DNA of 64,000 nucleotides from an uncultured Cyclobacteriaceae bacterium (GTDB taxonomy: Bacteria; Bacteroidota; Bacteroidia; Cytophagales; Cyclobacteriaceae): assembly GCA_937146645.1 (NCBI GenBank), contig CAKZRQ010000012.1, positions 368,777 to 432,776 of the forward strand, given 5' to 3'. The translations under genes were made by a program, and so were the position numbers. The number at the start of each line of letters is the position of its first letter. Position 1 is the first letter of the stretch. Below are positions 1 through 8,010 of this stretch, piece after piece. A model generated the notes under the pieces. The model was not told the DNA's origin and searched no databases. It was given only the letters and a program-made list of their open reading frames with translations.

Positions 1-314
1 TTTTCAATCATGTAATTGAGGATTGGGATCATCATTTGGAGCATCTCTCTGATTTTTGGGAAATGATTCTATTCCAATCGGGACCTGGAAGAGGAAAGTT
101 TAATCCGAATAAAGTCCATCGAGATGTTGATAATAAGGTCAAAAATACCATTGACCAGGTGCATTTTGGAAATTGGCTAGAGCTTTGGTTCGCTACTGTG
201 ACCAGGTATTTCGACGGAGAAAATGCAGATTTTGCAAAAGAACATGCTAGGAGAATGGCTCATATGTTATTTATGAGAATTTGGGAAGCCAGAGAAAATC
301 CTTCAGGGAAGTAA
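1..314 (+). CDS. Group III truncated haemoglobin (5' end outside window)
   Basis: C-terminal part of a small haem protein that binds oxygen or nitric oxide in the cytoplasm. The frame is already open at base 3 (Phe-Asn-His-Val-Ile-Glu-Asp-Trp), so the gene begins before the window and the internal TTG at 36 is not its start. The pattern of an N-terminal DW..HL segment, an aromatic FW pair, and a His in HFGNWLELW that would be the proximal haem ligand, followed by an F.GENADFAKEHARRMAH helix, fits group III (P-type) truncated globins of about 130 residues. Family assignment is by motif memory only; the physiological ligand cannot be told from sequence. Confidence 0.8.
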   Translation, partial: FNHVIEDWDHHLEHLSDFWEMILFQSGPGRGKFNPNKVHRDVDNKVKNTIDQVHFGNWLELWFATVTRYFDGENADFAKEHARRMAHMLFMRIWEARENPSGK

Positions 315-377
315 TATTTTTTTATATTTCTGGGAGCATTAGTTCGATGCTCATGATTGATTTTTTGAATCTGCTAA

Positions 378-1157
378 ATGGAAAAATATTTATCCATCAT
401 CAATAAGAGGACTTTCATTGCTTTAGCGATAACGGCTCTCGCTGTTTTTCTGACAGTCACCTTTGATTTTGAATACAATTTTGACTTGACGATGATCAGT
501 ATTGCGATCATCTTTCCTCTGGTGTTTACAATCCGAAGTGCCTTCAAAAGGCGAGAAAAGGCTCTTGAGTTTTTATCAAGATTTCGTACTGGCTTAATTA
601 CTACAGATGCTGGAATTCAGAGTAATACAAAAATTAGTACTGAAGAAAGAAATCAAGTTAGATCGCATATCCTGGAAGTCTCAAGGTTATTGACAGTTTA
701 TTTAGGACCTGAGACCTTAGACTTTGAAGCAGTAAGAAAAGAGGTTGGAAAGATCACAGCCTTCTTAGATGATCGTAGAAATCTATTTAAGATTGGGCCA
801 TCATTAAAAATTCATGGATTTCTTCGTGATGTTTACGTAGGGATCGAAAATACAGGGGCCATAAAGGAACATAGGACCCCTACAAGTATTCGAGCTTACT
901 GCTTGATTTTTATTTACTTATATCCGGTTATTTACTCTCCTTCTTTGTATTATAGGATGAGTTCAGGAATAGGGGAATGGGATATTTGGGTGCTGTACTT
1001 TTTGTGCTTGTTTTCCACCTTCATTTTGATATCCCTATTTAATGTTCAGGAGCAGTTAGAGAATCCCTTTGATCAGCATGGTCTGGATGACATCCATTTA
1101 GATGAGTTTCAGGTCAAAGAGGATGATTTGGTGAGAATAGATACCAAGGAAATTTAA
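378..1157 (+). CDS. Hypothetical integral membrane protein
   Basis: Not recognised. The 259-residue protein has about four hydrophobic segments, near residues 12-31, 36-53, 171-192 and 203-222, with a charged, probably cytoplasmic domain of about 115 residues between the second and third. The cytoplasmic block begins with a basic stretch (RREKALEFLSRFR) directly after the second helix. The C-terminal 35 residues are acidic. The overall layout of two helix pairs around a soluble domain resembles channel or bestrophin-like proteins, but no diagnostic motif was seen. The following CotH-like gene starts 12 bases downstream, so the two are probably cotranscribed. Confidence 0.6.
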   Translation: MEKYLSIINKRTFIALAITALAVFLTVTFDFEYNFDLTMISIAIIFPLVFTIRSAFKRREKALEFLSRFRTGLITTDAGIQSNTKISTEERNQVRSHILEVSRLLTVYLGPETLDFEAVRKEVGKITAFLDDRRNLFKIGPSLKIHGFLRDVYVGIENTGAIKEHRTPTSIRAYCLIFIYLYPVIYSPSLYYRMSSGIGEWDIWVLYFLCLFSTFILISLFNVQEQLENPFDQHGLDDIHLDEFQVKEDDLVRIDTKEI

Positions 1158-1169
1158 AACTATAGAGAT

Positions 1170-2198
1170 ATGAAATGTTTTTTGAGAAGAATTTTGGTCG
1201 GGTTGATCACAGTATTCTTTGTAATATCAGGTTTAAAAGCCCAGAAAATGGCTCCACTTTTTGCGACGCAGGAGCCACTGGAAATGAAGATGTCATTTTC
1301 TATCAAGGAGCTTCGCAAAAAGACCAATGATTCCACCTACATGGACACTTCGGTGGAGTTTATGACAGAAGATGGGACTTGGGAGCAAGTAGATGCAGAG
1401 ATTCGAACCCGGGGGAATTTTCGATTGGAAAACTGCTACTATCCGCCCATGCGTCTGAAGGTAAAGAAAAAGTCACGTGAAGGAACTCCATTCAGTGGAC
1501 AGAAGGGCCTGAAAGTAGTATTCCCATGCTCTAAAAATAAAAATGCCCTGGACTTTGTAGGTAAGGAATTCTTAGCTTACAAACTCGCTGAAGAAGTAAC
1601 ACCTTACTATTTCCCTACGCGTTTAATTAAAATCACCTTTGTCAATGGAGATGACAAGAAGAAACAAGAGCAAGAGCTAATCGGGTTCATAATCGAGGAC
1701 GATGATCTAGTGGCAGAGCGATTTGGAGGATCGATTTATGATGAGAAGAAGATCGGGCCAAGCTTTATGGAGGCCGAGGCCTCAGTTCGTCATGATATGT
1801 TCCAGTATATGATTGGAAATACAGATTGGTCCAGCCTATTTACTCATAATCAGAAAATCATGCGAATAGGCGATGATACATTCATTCCATTGGCATATGA
1901 CTTTGATATGACAGGGATTGTAAATCCGCCCTACGCTCAGGTTAGTAATCTGGTGGAATTGGAAAGTATTACCGATAGGTTATACCGGGGTTTCTGCAGA
2001 GATCCGCAGCTGATGCAACAGGTTAGACAGGAATTTCTTGCTAAGAAGGACAGGATTATGGCACTTGCAGAGGAGCAATTATATTTAGATGCTTCAGATG
2101 TGAAGAATGTGAATTCTTTCCTTAAAGACTTCTTTCGAGTTTTGGAGTCTGATAATTTCTTTCAAAAAGAGGTGTTGGATAAGTGTAGAACCTACTGA
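1170..2198 (+). CDS. Secreted CotH-like protein (atypical kinase-like fold)
   Basis: A 342-residue exported protein with a signal peptide at residues 1-24 ending in KAQ. The segment IRTRGNFRLENC..PPMRLK, the GFIIEDDD stretch, the IGNTDWSSLFTHN stretch and the YDFDMTGIV stretch match the pattern of CotH-type proteins, an atypical kinase fold first known from spore coat proteins, and of a related Bacteroidota/Proteobacteria secreted family. The asparagine and aspartates of the last two motifs are plausible nucleotide or metal ligands. Kinase activity is an inference. The gene follows a membrane protein gene by 12 bases, and its end overlaps the convergent acetyltransferase gene by 7 bases. Confidence 0.6.
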   Translation: MKCFLRRILVGLITVFFVISGLKAQKMAPLFATQEPLEMKMSFSIKELRKKTNDSTYMDTSVEFMTEDGTWEQVDAEIRTRGNFRLENCYYPPMRLKVKKKSREGTPFSGQKGLKVVFPCSKNKNALDFVGKEFLAYKLAEEVTPYYFPTRLIKITFVNGDDKKKQEQELIGFIIEDDDLVAERFGGSIYDEKKIGPSFMEAEASVRHDMFQYMIGNTDWSSLFTHNQKIMRIGDDTFIPLAYDFDMTGIVNPPYAQVSNLVELESITDRLYRGFCRDPQLMQQVRQEFLAKKDRIMALAEEQLYLDASDVKNVNSFLKDFFRVLESDNFFQKEVLDKCRTY

Positions 2199-2743
2199 TC
2201 TGCACCATTCAATTTTATCCGGTACAGAGCCATGGGATTCAGGTGCGGTGATTCTTTTAGCTCCGGATGATCGAATTCCTGCCAATATTCCATCCCTATT
2301 TTTTCCATGATTCGAATGGAAGCTTGGTTTCCTATGGTTGCCATTGATACTATTTCACGAAGTCCAAGTTGTTTGGCATAGTTCAGGCATGCCTTGGCTC
2401 CTTCGGTACTCAATCCTTGATTCCAAAACTTCTTTTGAATCCTCCAGCCTATGTCTGTGCATGGGGCGAAATCAGTATCAAAATCCTTGTAGCCTAACCC
2501 AATGGTTCCCACAAATTCTCCTGTGAATAATAGATTTACGCAGAAGTAGCAATAGCCATGATCCTCATACATCTTATTCATCTGGATCATTTTCTTTTTC
2601 GAGGCTTTATGATCCATTAACTCAACAAAGAACCGCATGGTCTCTGGATCAGAATTCATTTCAGTAAATGCTTTCAGATCGTTTTCTCCCCAAAGTTTGA
2701 AACCTAACCGTTGAGTTTTGAATAGATAGGTGACTCCACACAT
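2192..2743 (-). CDS. GNAT N-acetyltransferase, RimJ/RimL type
   Basis: A 183-residue cytoplasmic acyl-CoA-dependent acetyltransferase. It opens with a TQRLGFKLW strand typical of the RimJ/RimL branch, and has the GWRIQKKFWNQGLSTEGAK acetyl-CoA pyrophosphate-binding segment (motif A) near residues 98-116, followed by SIRIMEKIGM (motif B). The substrate is unknown; members act on ribosomal protein N-termini, antibiotics or small amines. It is last in a minus-strand run behind the beta-barrel and RidA-like genes, with spacers of 7 and 1 bases, so it is probably cotranscribed with them. Confidence 0.8.
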   Translation of the reverse strand: MCGVTYLFKTQRLGFKLWGENDLKAFTEMNSDPETMRFFVELMDHKASKKKMIQMNKMYEDHGYCYFCVNLLFTGEFVGTIGLGYKDFDTDFAPCTDIGWRIQKKFWNQGLSTEGAKACLNYAKQLGLREIVSMATIGNQASIRIMEKIGMEYWQEFDHPELKESPHLNPMALYRIKLNGADQ

Positions 2744-2750
2744 ACTTATA

Positions 2751-3467
2751 TTACTGAGCCTTTTCTGCTCTCTCTAACTCTGCTTTACCTTTGCCAATTG
2801 GCACCATCAGAAAAACAAAGAAGCCCTGGTTGGACAGGTTTAGGTTGTCAGCTTTGTAGATGTCGATGAAACCGTAATAATATTTCAATCCAAAACTCAT
2901 ACCTAACCCTGATTGAAGTTGATAACCTAGATTACCTGTAACGCCAATATCAAATCTGGTGAAATCATCTTTATTATCTTGTTTTATCCTAGACTCTACG
3001 CCTTCGAAATCCGAATTGAATTCAATCCATGTCCGATTCCTTAACCCTGCCTGTGGACCTGCAGCAATAAAGAACCTGTTATCGAATTTGTATTTTAAAA
3101 GTACCGGTACAGAATAATAGCGAACTACCTGACTATAATCACCTGGGTCAACATATGTTCTGGCACCAAGCTCGGCCAGATCTCCCTCAGTGAGCTTATT
3201 GCCACCCATGGCACTTTTTACCAGGACGCCAGTATTTAGCCACCAATTTTCCTTCATTTTGATATCAAAATAGAAACCAAGATTAAAGTTTGATGAATAT
3301 TTATTGCTTTCAAGGCCAGATAAATTCGAGAAATTATATCCTCCTTCCAGACCAAATTCTAAACCATCAGAGTTTAACTTGTCTCCAAGTAGTAATGAAA
3401 TAAGGACTTGTGAATTAGCCTGGTAGCTGAATAGTCCAATGAGGAGGGTGATTAGTATTTTTTTCAT
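2751..3467 (-). CDS. Outer-membrane beta-barrel protein, PorT-like
   Basis: A 238-residue exported protein with a signal peptide (residues 1-20, ending NSQ) followed by alternating amphipathic strands and short turns, for example the FGLEGGYNFSNLSG, YYSVPVLLKYKF and FFIAAGPQAGLR segments. These are characteristic of eight-stranded OmpW/OmpA-size barrels annotated PorT-family in Bacteroidota. It probably sits in the outer membrane; no substrate or partner can be read from sequence. It lies one base downstream of the RidA-like gene and seven bases upstream of the GNAT gene. Confidence 0.7.
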   Translation of the reverse strand: MKKILITLLIGLFSYQANSQVLISLLLGDKLNSDGLEFGLEGGYNFSNLSGLESNKYSSNFNLGFYFDIKMKENWWLNTGVLVKSAMGGNKLTEGDLAELGARTYVDPGDYSQVVRYYSVPVLLKYKFDNRFFIAAGPQAGLRNRTWIEFNSDFEGVESRIKQDNKDDFTRFDIGVTGNLGYQLQSGLGMSFGLKYYYGFIDIYKADNLNLSNQGFFVFLMVPIGKGKAELERAEKAQ

Positions 3468-3468
3468 C

Positions 3469-3981
3469 TTAATCTTTCAATTCAACAATAACCTCTATTT
3501 CAACAGCTATGTTATTAGGGAGGGCAGCAACTCCAACCGCGGAACGGGCATGTTTTCCATCTTCACCAAATACCTCCACCATTAAATCTGAAAACCCATT
3601 GATGACTTTTGGATGATCCGTGAAATCAGGTGCGGAATTGACCATCCCGAGGACCTTTACAAATTGCTTGATTCGATTCAAATCTCCACCACAAGCCGCC
3701 TTCAACACTGCCAAAATCTCTACGCCTGTTTCTCTAGCAGCTTGGTAGCCTTCTTCTAAAGTGAGGTCGGCACCTACTTTTCCGAAGACATCTGGACCAT
3801 TTCCTGCTAGATATATAACATTACCTACTTGTCTCCATTTCACATAGGTTCCCATCGGTTCGCCCACCTCTGGAAGCTCAAGACCTAACTCTTTAATCTT
3901 CTCCTCTGGAGTTTGTGCATGAGATGTGAGTGTCAAAGAAAGAAATAGGAAGAATAGAAGGCAGAACTGCAGATATTTCAT
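3469..3981 (-). CDS. Exported RidA/YjgF family protein
   Basis: A 170-residue member of the RidA/YjgF/UK114 family, whose cytoplasmic members hydrolyse reactive enamine/imine intermediates from PLP enzymes. Family hallmarks are YLAGNGPDVFGKVGADLT, the helix containing GYQAARETGVEILAVLK, and HARSAVGVAALPNNIAVEIE, which keeps the conserved arginine that binds the substrate carboxylate. Unusually, a clear signal peptide precedes it (residues 1-22, ending SHAQ), so the protein should act in the periplasm. It is first in a three-gene minus-strand operon with the beta-barrel protein and a GNAT enzyme. Confidence 0.85.
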   Translation of the reverse strand: MKYLQFCLLFFLFLSLTLTSHAQTPEEKIKELGLELPEVGEPMGTYVKWRQVGNVIYLAGNGPDVFGKVGADLTLEEGYQAARETGVEILAVLKAACGGDLNRIKQFVKVLGMVNSAPDFTDHPKVINGFSDLMVEVFGEDGKHARSAVGVAALPNNIAVEIEVIVELKD

Positions 3982-4044
3982 GGGGATAAAACGTTTTGTT
4001 GATCCTAAGCTAAGATTTTCTAATTAATTTGAAGATCAAACCGA

Positions 4045-4518
4045 ATGATCATGAATAATAGTGCAGAGATTCTTCCTTTTTCAAATGATCTCAAAGATCA
4101 CTTCAAAGAGATAAACTTACCTTGGGTGGAGGGTTTGTTCTCCGTTGAGGCTATTGATCAGGCTCAGTTTGATGACCCTGAGTCTGTCATTATCGATAAA
4201 GGGGGAGCCATCATTTTTGCCAAAGTACAAGACAAAATTGTTGGAACAGTTGCCTTGGCAAAAGCAGATGACGCCACTTTTGAAATGATAAAGATGGGAG
4301 TGAAGCCAGAAGCTCAGGGTTTGGGCATAGGTCGAGTTCTAGGTGAGGCGATTATCCAAAAAGCGAAGGATATGGGTGGAAAGAAATTGGTACTGTATAG
4401 TAACTCCAAATTAGGACCAGCCTTAAATCTCTATGAAAAGCTTGGTTTCCATAGGGTCATCCCTGAAGAAGGTAAATACTGTCGCTGCGATGTAAAAATG
4501 GAAATGGAACTGGTATAG
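4045..4518 (+). CDS. GNAT N-acetyltransferase
   Basis: A 157-residue cytoplasmic acetyltransferase. Motif A is MGVKPEAQGLGIGRVLGEA, the acetyl-CoA-binding Q/R-x-x-G-x-G/A loop, followed by KKLVLYSNSKLGPALNLYEKLGF, the usual beta5-alpha4 region near the C-terminus. Substrate unknown. ATG codons at 4045 and 4051 are both possible starts and differ by two residues. It ends two bases before the end of the convergent beta-barrel gene, and is separated from the divergent RidA operon by a 63-base spacer that must hold both promoters. Confidence 0.85.
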   Translation: MIMNNSAEILPFSNDLKDHFKEINLPWVEGLFSVEAIDQAQFDDPESVIIDKGGAIIFAKVQDKIVGTVALAKADDATFEMIKMGVKPEAQGLGIGRVLGEAIIQKAKDMGGKKLVLYSNSKLGPALNLYEKLGFHRVIPEEGKYCRCDVKMEMELV

Positions 4519-4520
4519 AT

Positions 4521-5444
4521 TTACCAGAATCTGAATGCCTTCTCGTTCACTCGGTTTCTGAAAATGAAGTTATCCCAAATATCCCTTGGGAAGTATATTT
4601 CCACGCCCAGATTCACGGTCAGGTAGCCATCAAATCTCTCGGTCAGACCTGAACCTCGCCGAATCCTACCACCATTTTGCAGTATTTTATCGACATCTGG
4701 TTCTCCGAATTCATCTATAAAATTGGGATTCCGAACAGCTAGGCGGAGACGATCTGGATTTTCTCCAGTAACATAATCATCAACCAGGTCAAGGTAGAAC
4801 TCGCTAATATTATACGCAGAAATGTCATCCATGTAATCCGTAAATGTCCACCTATAGCTTGCTTCTAAGGTTAAGTCCATGTAGACATTCAGCTTATATT
4901 TAAAACCAGCACCGGTCGGAATGACGACAATATATTTTTCGTATGGATTATTCTCAAGCTGATATGGCCTTAGATCGACCCATTCGCCTCGAAGTCGTGT
5001 TTCAGGATTATTGGTGGACATTCCCAGCCCTGCGAAAATGTAGAAATTCCAGAGCTCTCTCGTAATATTATTTACTTTGACCGGTTTGAAATAGTATTCG
5101 ATTGTACCGTTTATCTCCCAATTAGTAGCGCGGAAATGTAAATCTCGCGGTTCTCTATTACTTCTGGGGTCAGCTGGGGGATCCTGCCCAGACATTTTAA
5201 TGTATGAGAAATTTCCTTTTGCCCGAAGATTTGTACCAAATGTATAGCTGAAAGCGGCATTAACATTCCAATCTGGCTGAATACCTTCCTGATACTTCCA
5301 GAAAGAATAAAGCTCCCCAAAGTATTGAGTAGCACCCGCACTCACAGAGAAGGACCAAGGTTCTTTATACTTAAATCTGTAGAAACTCTGAGAGTAAGCC
5401 GAAACAGACGAGAAGAATAATATTAGAAAAAGAAATTTTTTCAT
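4521..5444 (-). CDS. Outer-membrane beta-barrel protein
   Basis: A 307-residue protein with a signal peptide (residues 1-19, ending AYSQ), then WSFSVSAGATQYFGEL and further strand-turn repeats (WNVNAAFSYTFG, WEINGTIEYYFKP, FYIFAGLGMS, MDLTLEASYRWTFTDYMDDIS), ending in an aromatic residue (RFW), the usual outer-membrane insertion signal for BamA. The layout matches the phylum's DUF6089-like barrel proteins. Function unknown. It stands alone on the minus strand, with about 60 bases between its start and the stop of the MscS gene upstream. Confidence 0.7.
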   Translation of the reverse strand: MKKFLFLILFFSSVSAYSQSFYRFKYKEPWSFSVSAGATQYFGELYSFWKYQEGIQPDWNVNAAFSYTFGTNLRAKGNFSYIKMSGQDPPADPRSNREPRDLHFRATNWEINGTIEYYFKPVKVNNITRELWNFYIFAGLGMSTNNPETRLRGEWVDLRPYQLENNPYEKYIVVIPTGAGFKYKLNVYMDLTLEASYRWTFTDYMDDISAYNISEFYLDLVDDYVTGENPDRLRLAVRNPNFIDEFGEPDVDKILQNGGRIRRGSGLTERFDGYLTVNLGVEIYFPRDIWDNFIFRNRVNEKAFRFW

Positions 5445-5503
5445 TTTGCGTTTCTCAGGCCGGCGTTAGCTGGTACTTGAATGCGAAAAATAGGCTATTT
5501 CCG

Positions 5504-6397
5504 TCATTTATCAAATCCTGATTTTATGTGTATATCTCTCTGAGGGAAAGGTATTTCAATACCTTCCTCGCTAAATCTCCTGAAAATTTCGAAGTATAAT
5601 TGACTCTGTAAAATTTTTGGCTTGTCAATGTAATCTGAAGTCCAGACCATAAGAACAAAATTTAAACTGCTATCTCCATATTCTTCGAAAAGAACATCAG
5701 CCTTCGGAGACTGAAGGACTCCATGATTACTTTCAGCTACTTCCAAAAGTATCCTTTTAACATGATCTGGATCCTCCTTGTAAGACACGCCGACAGGAAA
5801 TCTAAACCGTATATTCCGATCATTATGCGACCAATTAATTACTTGATTATCAATAAATTGAGAATTCGGTACTATGATACTAATATTATCGTTTGTCACA
5901 ATCATGGTCGCTCTTGCGGAAATTTTAATTACATCTCCTGAAACATTTCCAACCTCGATTCGGTCGCCTATTTTGATGGGTTGCTCAAAAAGAATAATCA
6001 GACCACTGATAAAGTTATTAGTAATGTTCTGCAGGCCAAAGCCAATACCTACACCAATGGCACCTGCCAGAATACCGAAAGCACTTAGGTCAATTCCATT
6101 AGTTTGAAGAATGGAAAATACACCGGCCAGAATCAGGAGGTATTTTACAACTGTCCCTATGGTCAATCTCGTTCCAGCCTCCATTTGGTATTTGACCAAA
6201 ACCCGATTGACCAATATTTTTCGCAGCCACTCCGAAATAACAAACAGAGCGACGAAAGAAATGATTAAGGTGAGAATAAGTCCAATGGTCAACTGTGTTT
6301 CTCCCAGGTGAAAAATGCTATAATTTAAGATTCGGTCTACCCAATCCAGAACTTCACGTATGGGTTCTTGCACTACATTCAACAGGTTCTCCTGCAT
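5504..6397 (-). CDS. MscS-family mechanosensitive ion channel
   Basis: A 297-residue small-conductance mechanosensitive channel of the inner membrane that opens on hypo-osmotic shock. Three membrane helices are visible at about residues 34-58, 81-103 and 105-140. The third is the Gly/Ala-rich pore helix (AGAIGVGIGFGLQNITNNF). It is followed by the beta-domain (IKIGDRIEVGNVSGDVIKIS, NDNISIIVPNSQFIDNQVINWS) and the alpha/beta cytoplasmic cage. Length is close to E. coli MscS (286). It is a single-gene unit, divergent from kdsC across a 194-base spacer. Confidence 0.9.
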   Translation of the reverse strand: MQENLLNVVQEPIREVLDWVDRILNYSIFHLGETQLTIGLILTLIISFVALFVISEWLRKILVNRVLVKYQMEAGTRLTIGTVVKYLLILAGVFSILQTNGIDLSAFGILAGAIGVGIGFGLQNITNNFISGLIILFEQPIKIGDRIEVGNVSGDVIKISARATMIVTNDNISIIVPNSQFIDNQVINWSHNDRNIRFRFPVGVSYKEDPDHVKRILLEVAESNHGVLQSPKADVLFEEYGDSSLNFVLMVWTSDYIDKPKILQSQLYFEIFRRFSEEGIEIPFPQRDIHIKSGFDK

Positions 6398-6510
6398 TTG
6401 ATTTGATTTAGTAAAAATTTCAATTTCAACTACCCAAAAATCTTGCTAAACTTTAAAATTCTTTGATTTGAGGTCATGCAACTTTAATACGTAATTCTAT
6501 GGATTTAGCT

Positions 6511-6518
6511 TAAATTTG
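6511..6518 (+). promoter_or_regulatory. Candidate -7 box (TAAATTTG) for kdsC
   Basis: Exact match to the Bacteroidota -7 consensus TAnnTTTG, 74 bases before the kdsC ATG. No clean -33 TTG lies at the expected 17-23 base distance. The predicted transcript would start close to 6522, where a short inverted repeat (CATCTT-ACTT-AAGATG, 6522-6537) begins. Confidence 0.3.
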
Positions 6519-6591
6519 AATCATCTTACTTAAGATGTGAATTCCAAAAGAGTCAAAAGAATCATTGAGAATCAGATATACATAGGGTTTA

Positions 6592-7167
6592 ATGGAAACA
6601 AAAGAATTGATCGTTCAGGCCATGTCTAAAGTTCCGAAAGATGTCATTGAGGCCTCTAAACGCATTAAATTGATTATTACGGATATCGATGGAGTTTTGA
6701 CTGATGGAGGAATCATTTATGATAACTCCGGTATGGAGCTTAAGAAGTTTAATGTAAAGGATGGCCTTGGAGTAAAGCATATCAGGCAAAATAAAATTTT
6801 GGTTGGAGCAATTACTGGAAGAGCATCAAAAGTGGTAGAAAGAAGGTGTGAAGAACTCAACTTTGATTTTCATTACCATGGTGTCAAAGACAAAGGTAGG
6901 CGCCTTGATGATGTATTGGATACTTTGATGCTTCAGCCAGAAGAAGTAGCATATATAGGTGATGATTTGATCGATTTGCCTATCCTTTCAAGAATTGGAT
7001 TAGCAGTGGCTCCAAAGGATGCTATTGATTATATCAAACCCAAAATGCATTACATTACCAGAGCCAAAGGTGGTAAGGGTGTATTCCGTGAGGTGGCAGA
7101 TATTATTCTTTTCGCTCAGGGTAAGCTTGAGGAGATTTTTGACTTTTATTCGAACAATAAAAAATGA
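6592..7167 (+). CDS. kdsC: 3-deoxy-D-manno-octulosonate 8-phosphate phosphatase
   Basis: A 191-residue HAD-superfamily phosphatase that turns Kdo-8-phosphate into Kdo for the LPS inner core. HAD motif I is IITDIDGVLTDG (the nucleophile Asp and the acid/base Asp two residues on), motif II is GAITGR, motif III uses the lysine in GVKDKGRRL, and motif IV is YIGDDLIDLPIL. The C-terminal segment TRAKGGKGVFREVAD is the family-specific tail that closes the tetramer active site. Its stop overlaps the kdsA ATG (ATGA), so the two consecutive Kdo enzymes are translationally coupled. Confidence 0.95.
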   Translation: METKELIVQAMSKVPKDVIEASKRIKLIITDIDGVLTDGGIIYDNSGMELKKFNVKDGLGVKHIRQNKILVGAITGRASKVVERRCEELNFDFHYHGVKDKGRRLDDVLDTLMLQPEEVAYIGDDLIDLPILSRIGLAVAPKDAIDYIKPKMHYITRAKGGKGVFREVADIILFAQGKLEEIFDFYSNNKK

Positions 7168-8009
7168 AGACTTCGGGACAATTAATGAAAATCAATGAAC
7201 AAATCACTCTTGGTGCTGAAAGACCTGTTCTCTTTGCCGGGCCTTGTGCTGTAGAAAGCCTTGATATTTGTCTTGAAATAGGATCCAAAGTAAAATCCTG
7301 GGCTGGTGATAATGGATTTGATTATGTGTTTAAAGCATCCTTTGATAAGGCCAATAGAACCTCATCTGGCTCTTTTAGAAGCATAGGAATGAACGAATCA
7401 TTGAAGGTTCTTGAGCGCGTAGGAAAAGAGCTTTCCGTTCCTTTGGTTACTGATATTCATGAGAGTTATCAGGCGGATGAGGTAGGTGCGGTAGTGGATG
7501 TTCTTCAGATTCCCGCCTTTTTATGTAGGCAAACCGATTTGATTTTGGCGGCTGCTAGAACAGGCAAGGCCGTAAAAATCAAAAGAGGCCAATTTATGGC
7601 TCCAGAGGATATGCAATATGCCGTAAATAAGGTTAGATCTACTGGAAATGATAATGTTTGCCTGACTGAAAGAGGCTATTCTTTGGGTTATCACAATCTG
7701 GTCGTGGATATGAGAAGCCTTCCAACAATGCGACAGTTTGCCCCCGTGGTTTTTGATATCACACATTCAGTTCAACAGCCAGGTGGTCAAGGTGGCACTA
7801 GTGGAGGTCAAAGGCAATATGCCCCATTTCTGGCTAGGGCTGCAGCTGCTACGGGTATAGACGGCTTTTTCGTAGAAACGCATCCTGAGCCGTCTAAAGC
7901 ATTGAGCGATGGGCCAAACTTAATTCCATTGGATAAGATGGGAGGATTCTTAGAGATGCTCAAGGAATCATGGACACTTGGTAGAAAATATTCGGAATTT
8001 GATGTGTAA
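7164..8009 (+). CDS. kdsA: 3-deoxy-8-phosphooctulonate (Kdo-8-P) synthase
   Basis: A 281-residue TIM-barrel aldol-type enzyme that condenses phosphoenolpyruvate with arabinose-5-phosphate. Visible motifs are AGPCAVES, FKASFDKANRTSSGS, IPAFLCRQTDL, KRGQFMAPEDM, the GGQGGTSGGQRQYAP loop and FFVETHPEPSKALSDGPN. The cysteine in AGPCAVES suggests the metal-dependent class of KdsA (Aquifex-type) rather than the metal-free E. coli class, which carries Asn there. The ATG at 7164 overlaps the kdsC stop; a second ATG seven codons on (7185) is also possible. The L,D-transpeptidase gene follows at once. Confidence 0.95.
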   Translation: MKTSGQLMKINEQITLGAERPVLFAGPCAVESLDICLEIGSKVKSWAGDNGFDYVFKASFDKANRTSSGSFRSIGMNESLKVLERVGKELSVPLVTDIHESYQADEVGAVVDVLQIPAFLCRQTDLILAAARTGKAVKIKRGQFMAPEDMQYAVNKVRSTGNDNVCLTERGYSLGYHNLVVDMRSLPTMRQFAPVVFDITHSVQQPGGQGGTSGGQRQYAPFLARAAAATGIDGFFVETHPEPSKALSDGPNLIPLDKMGGFLEMLKESWTLGRKYSEFDV

Positions 8010-8010
8010 G

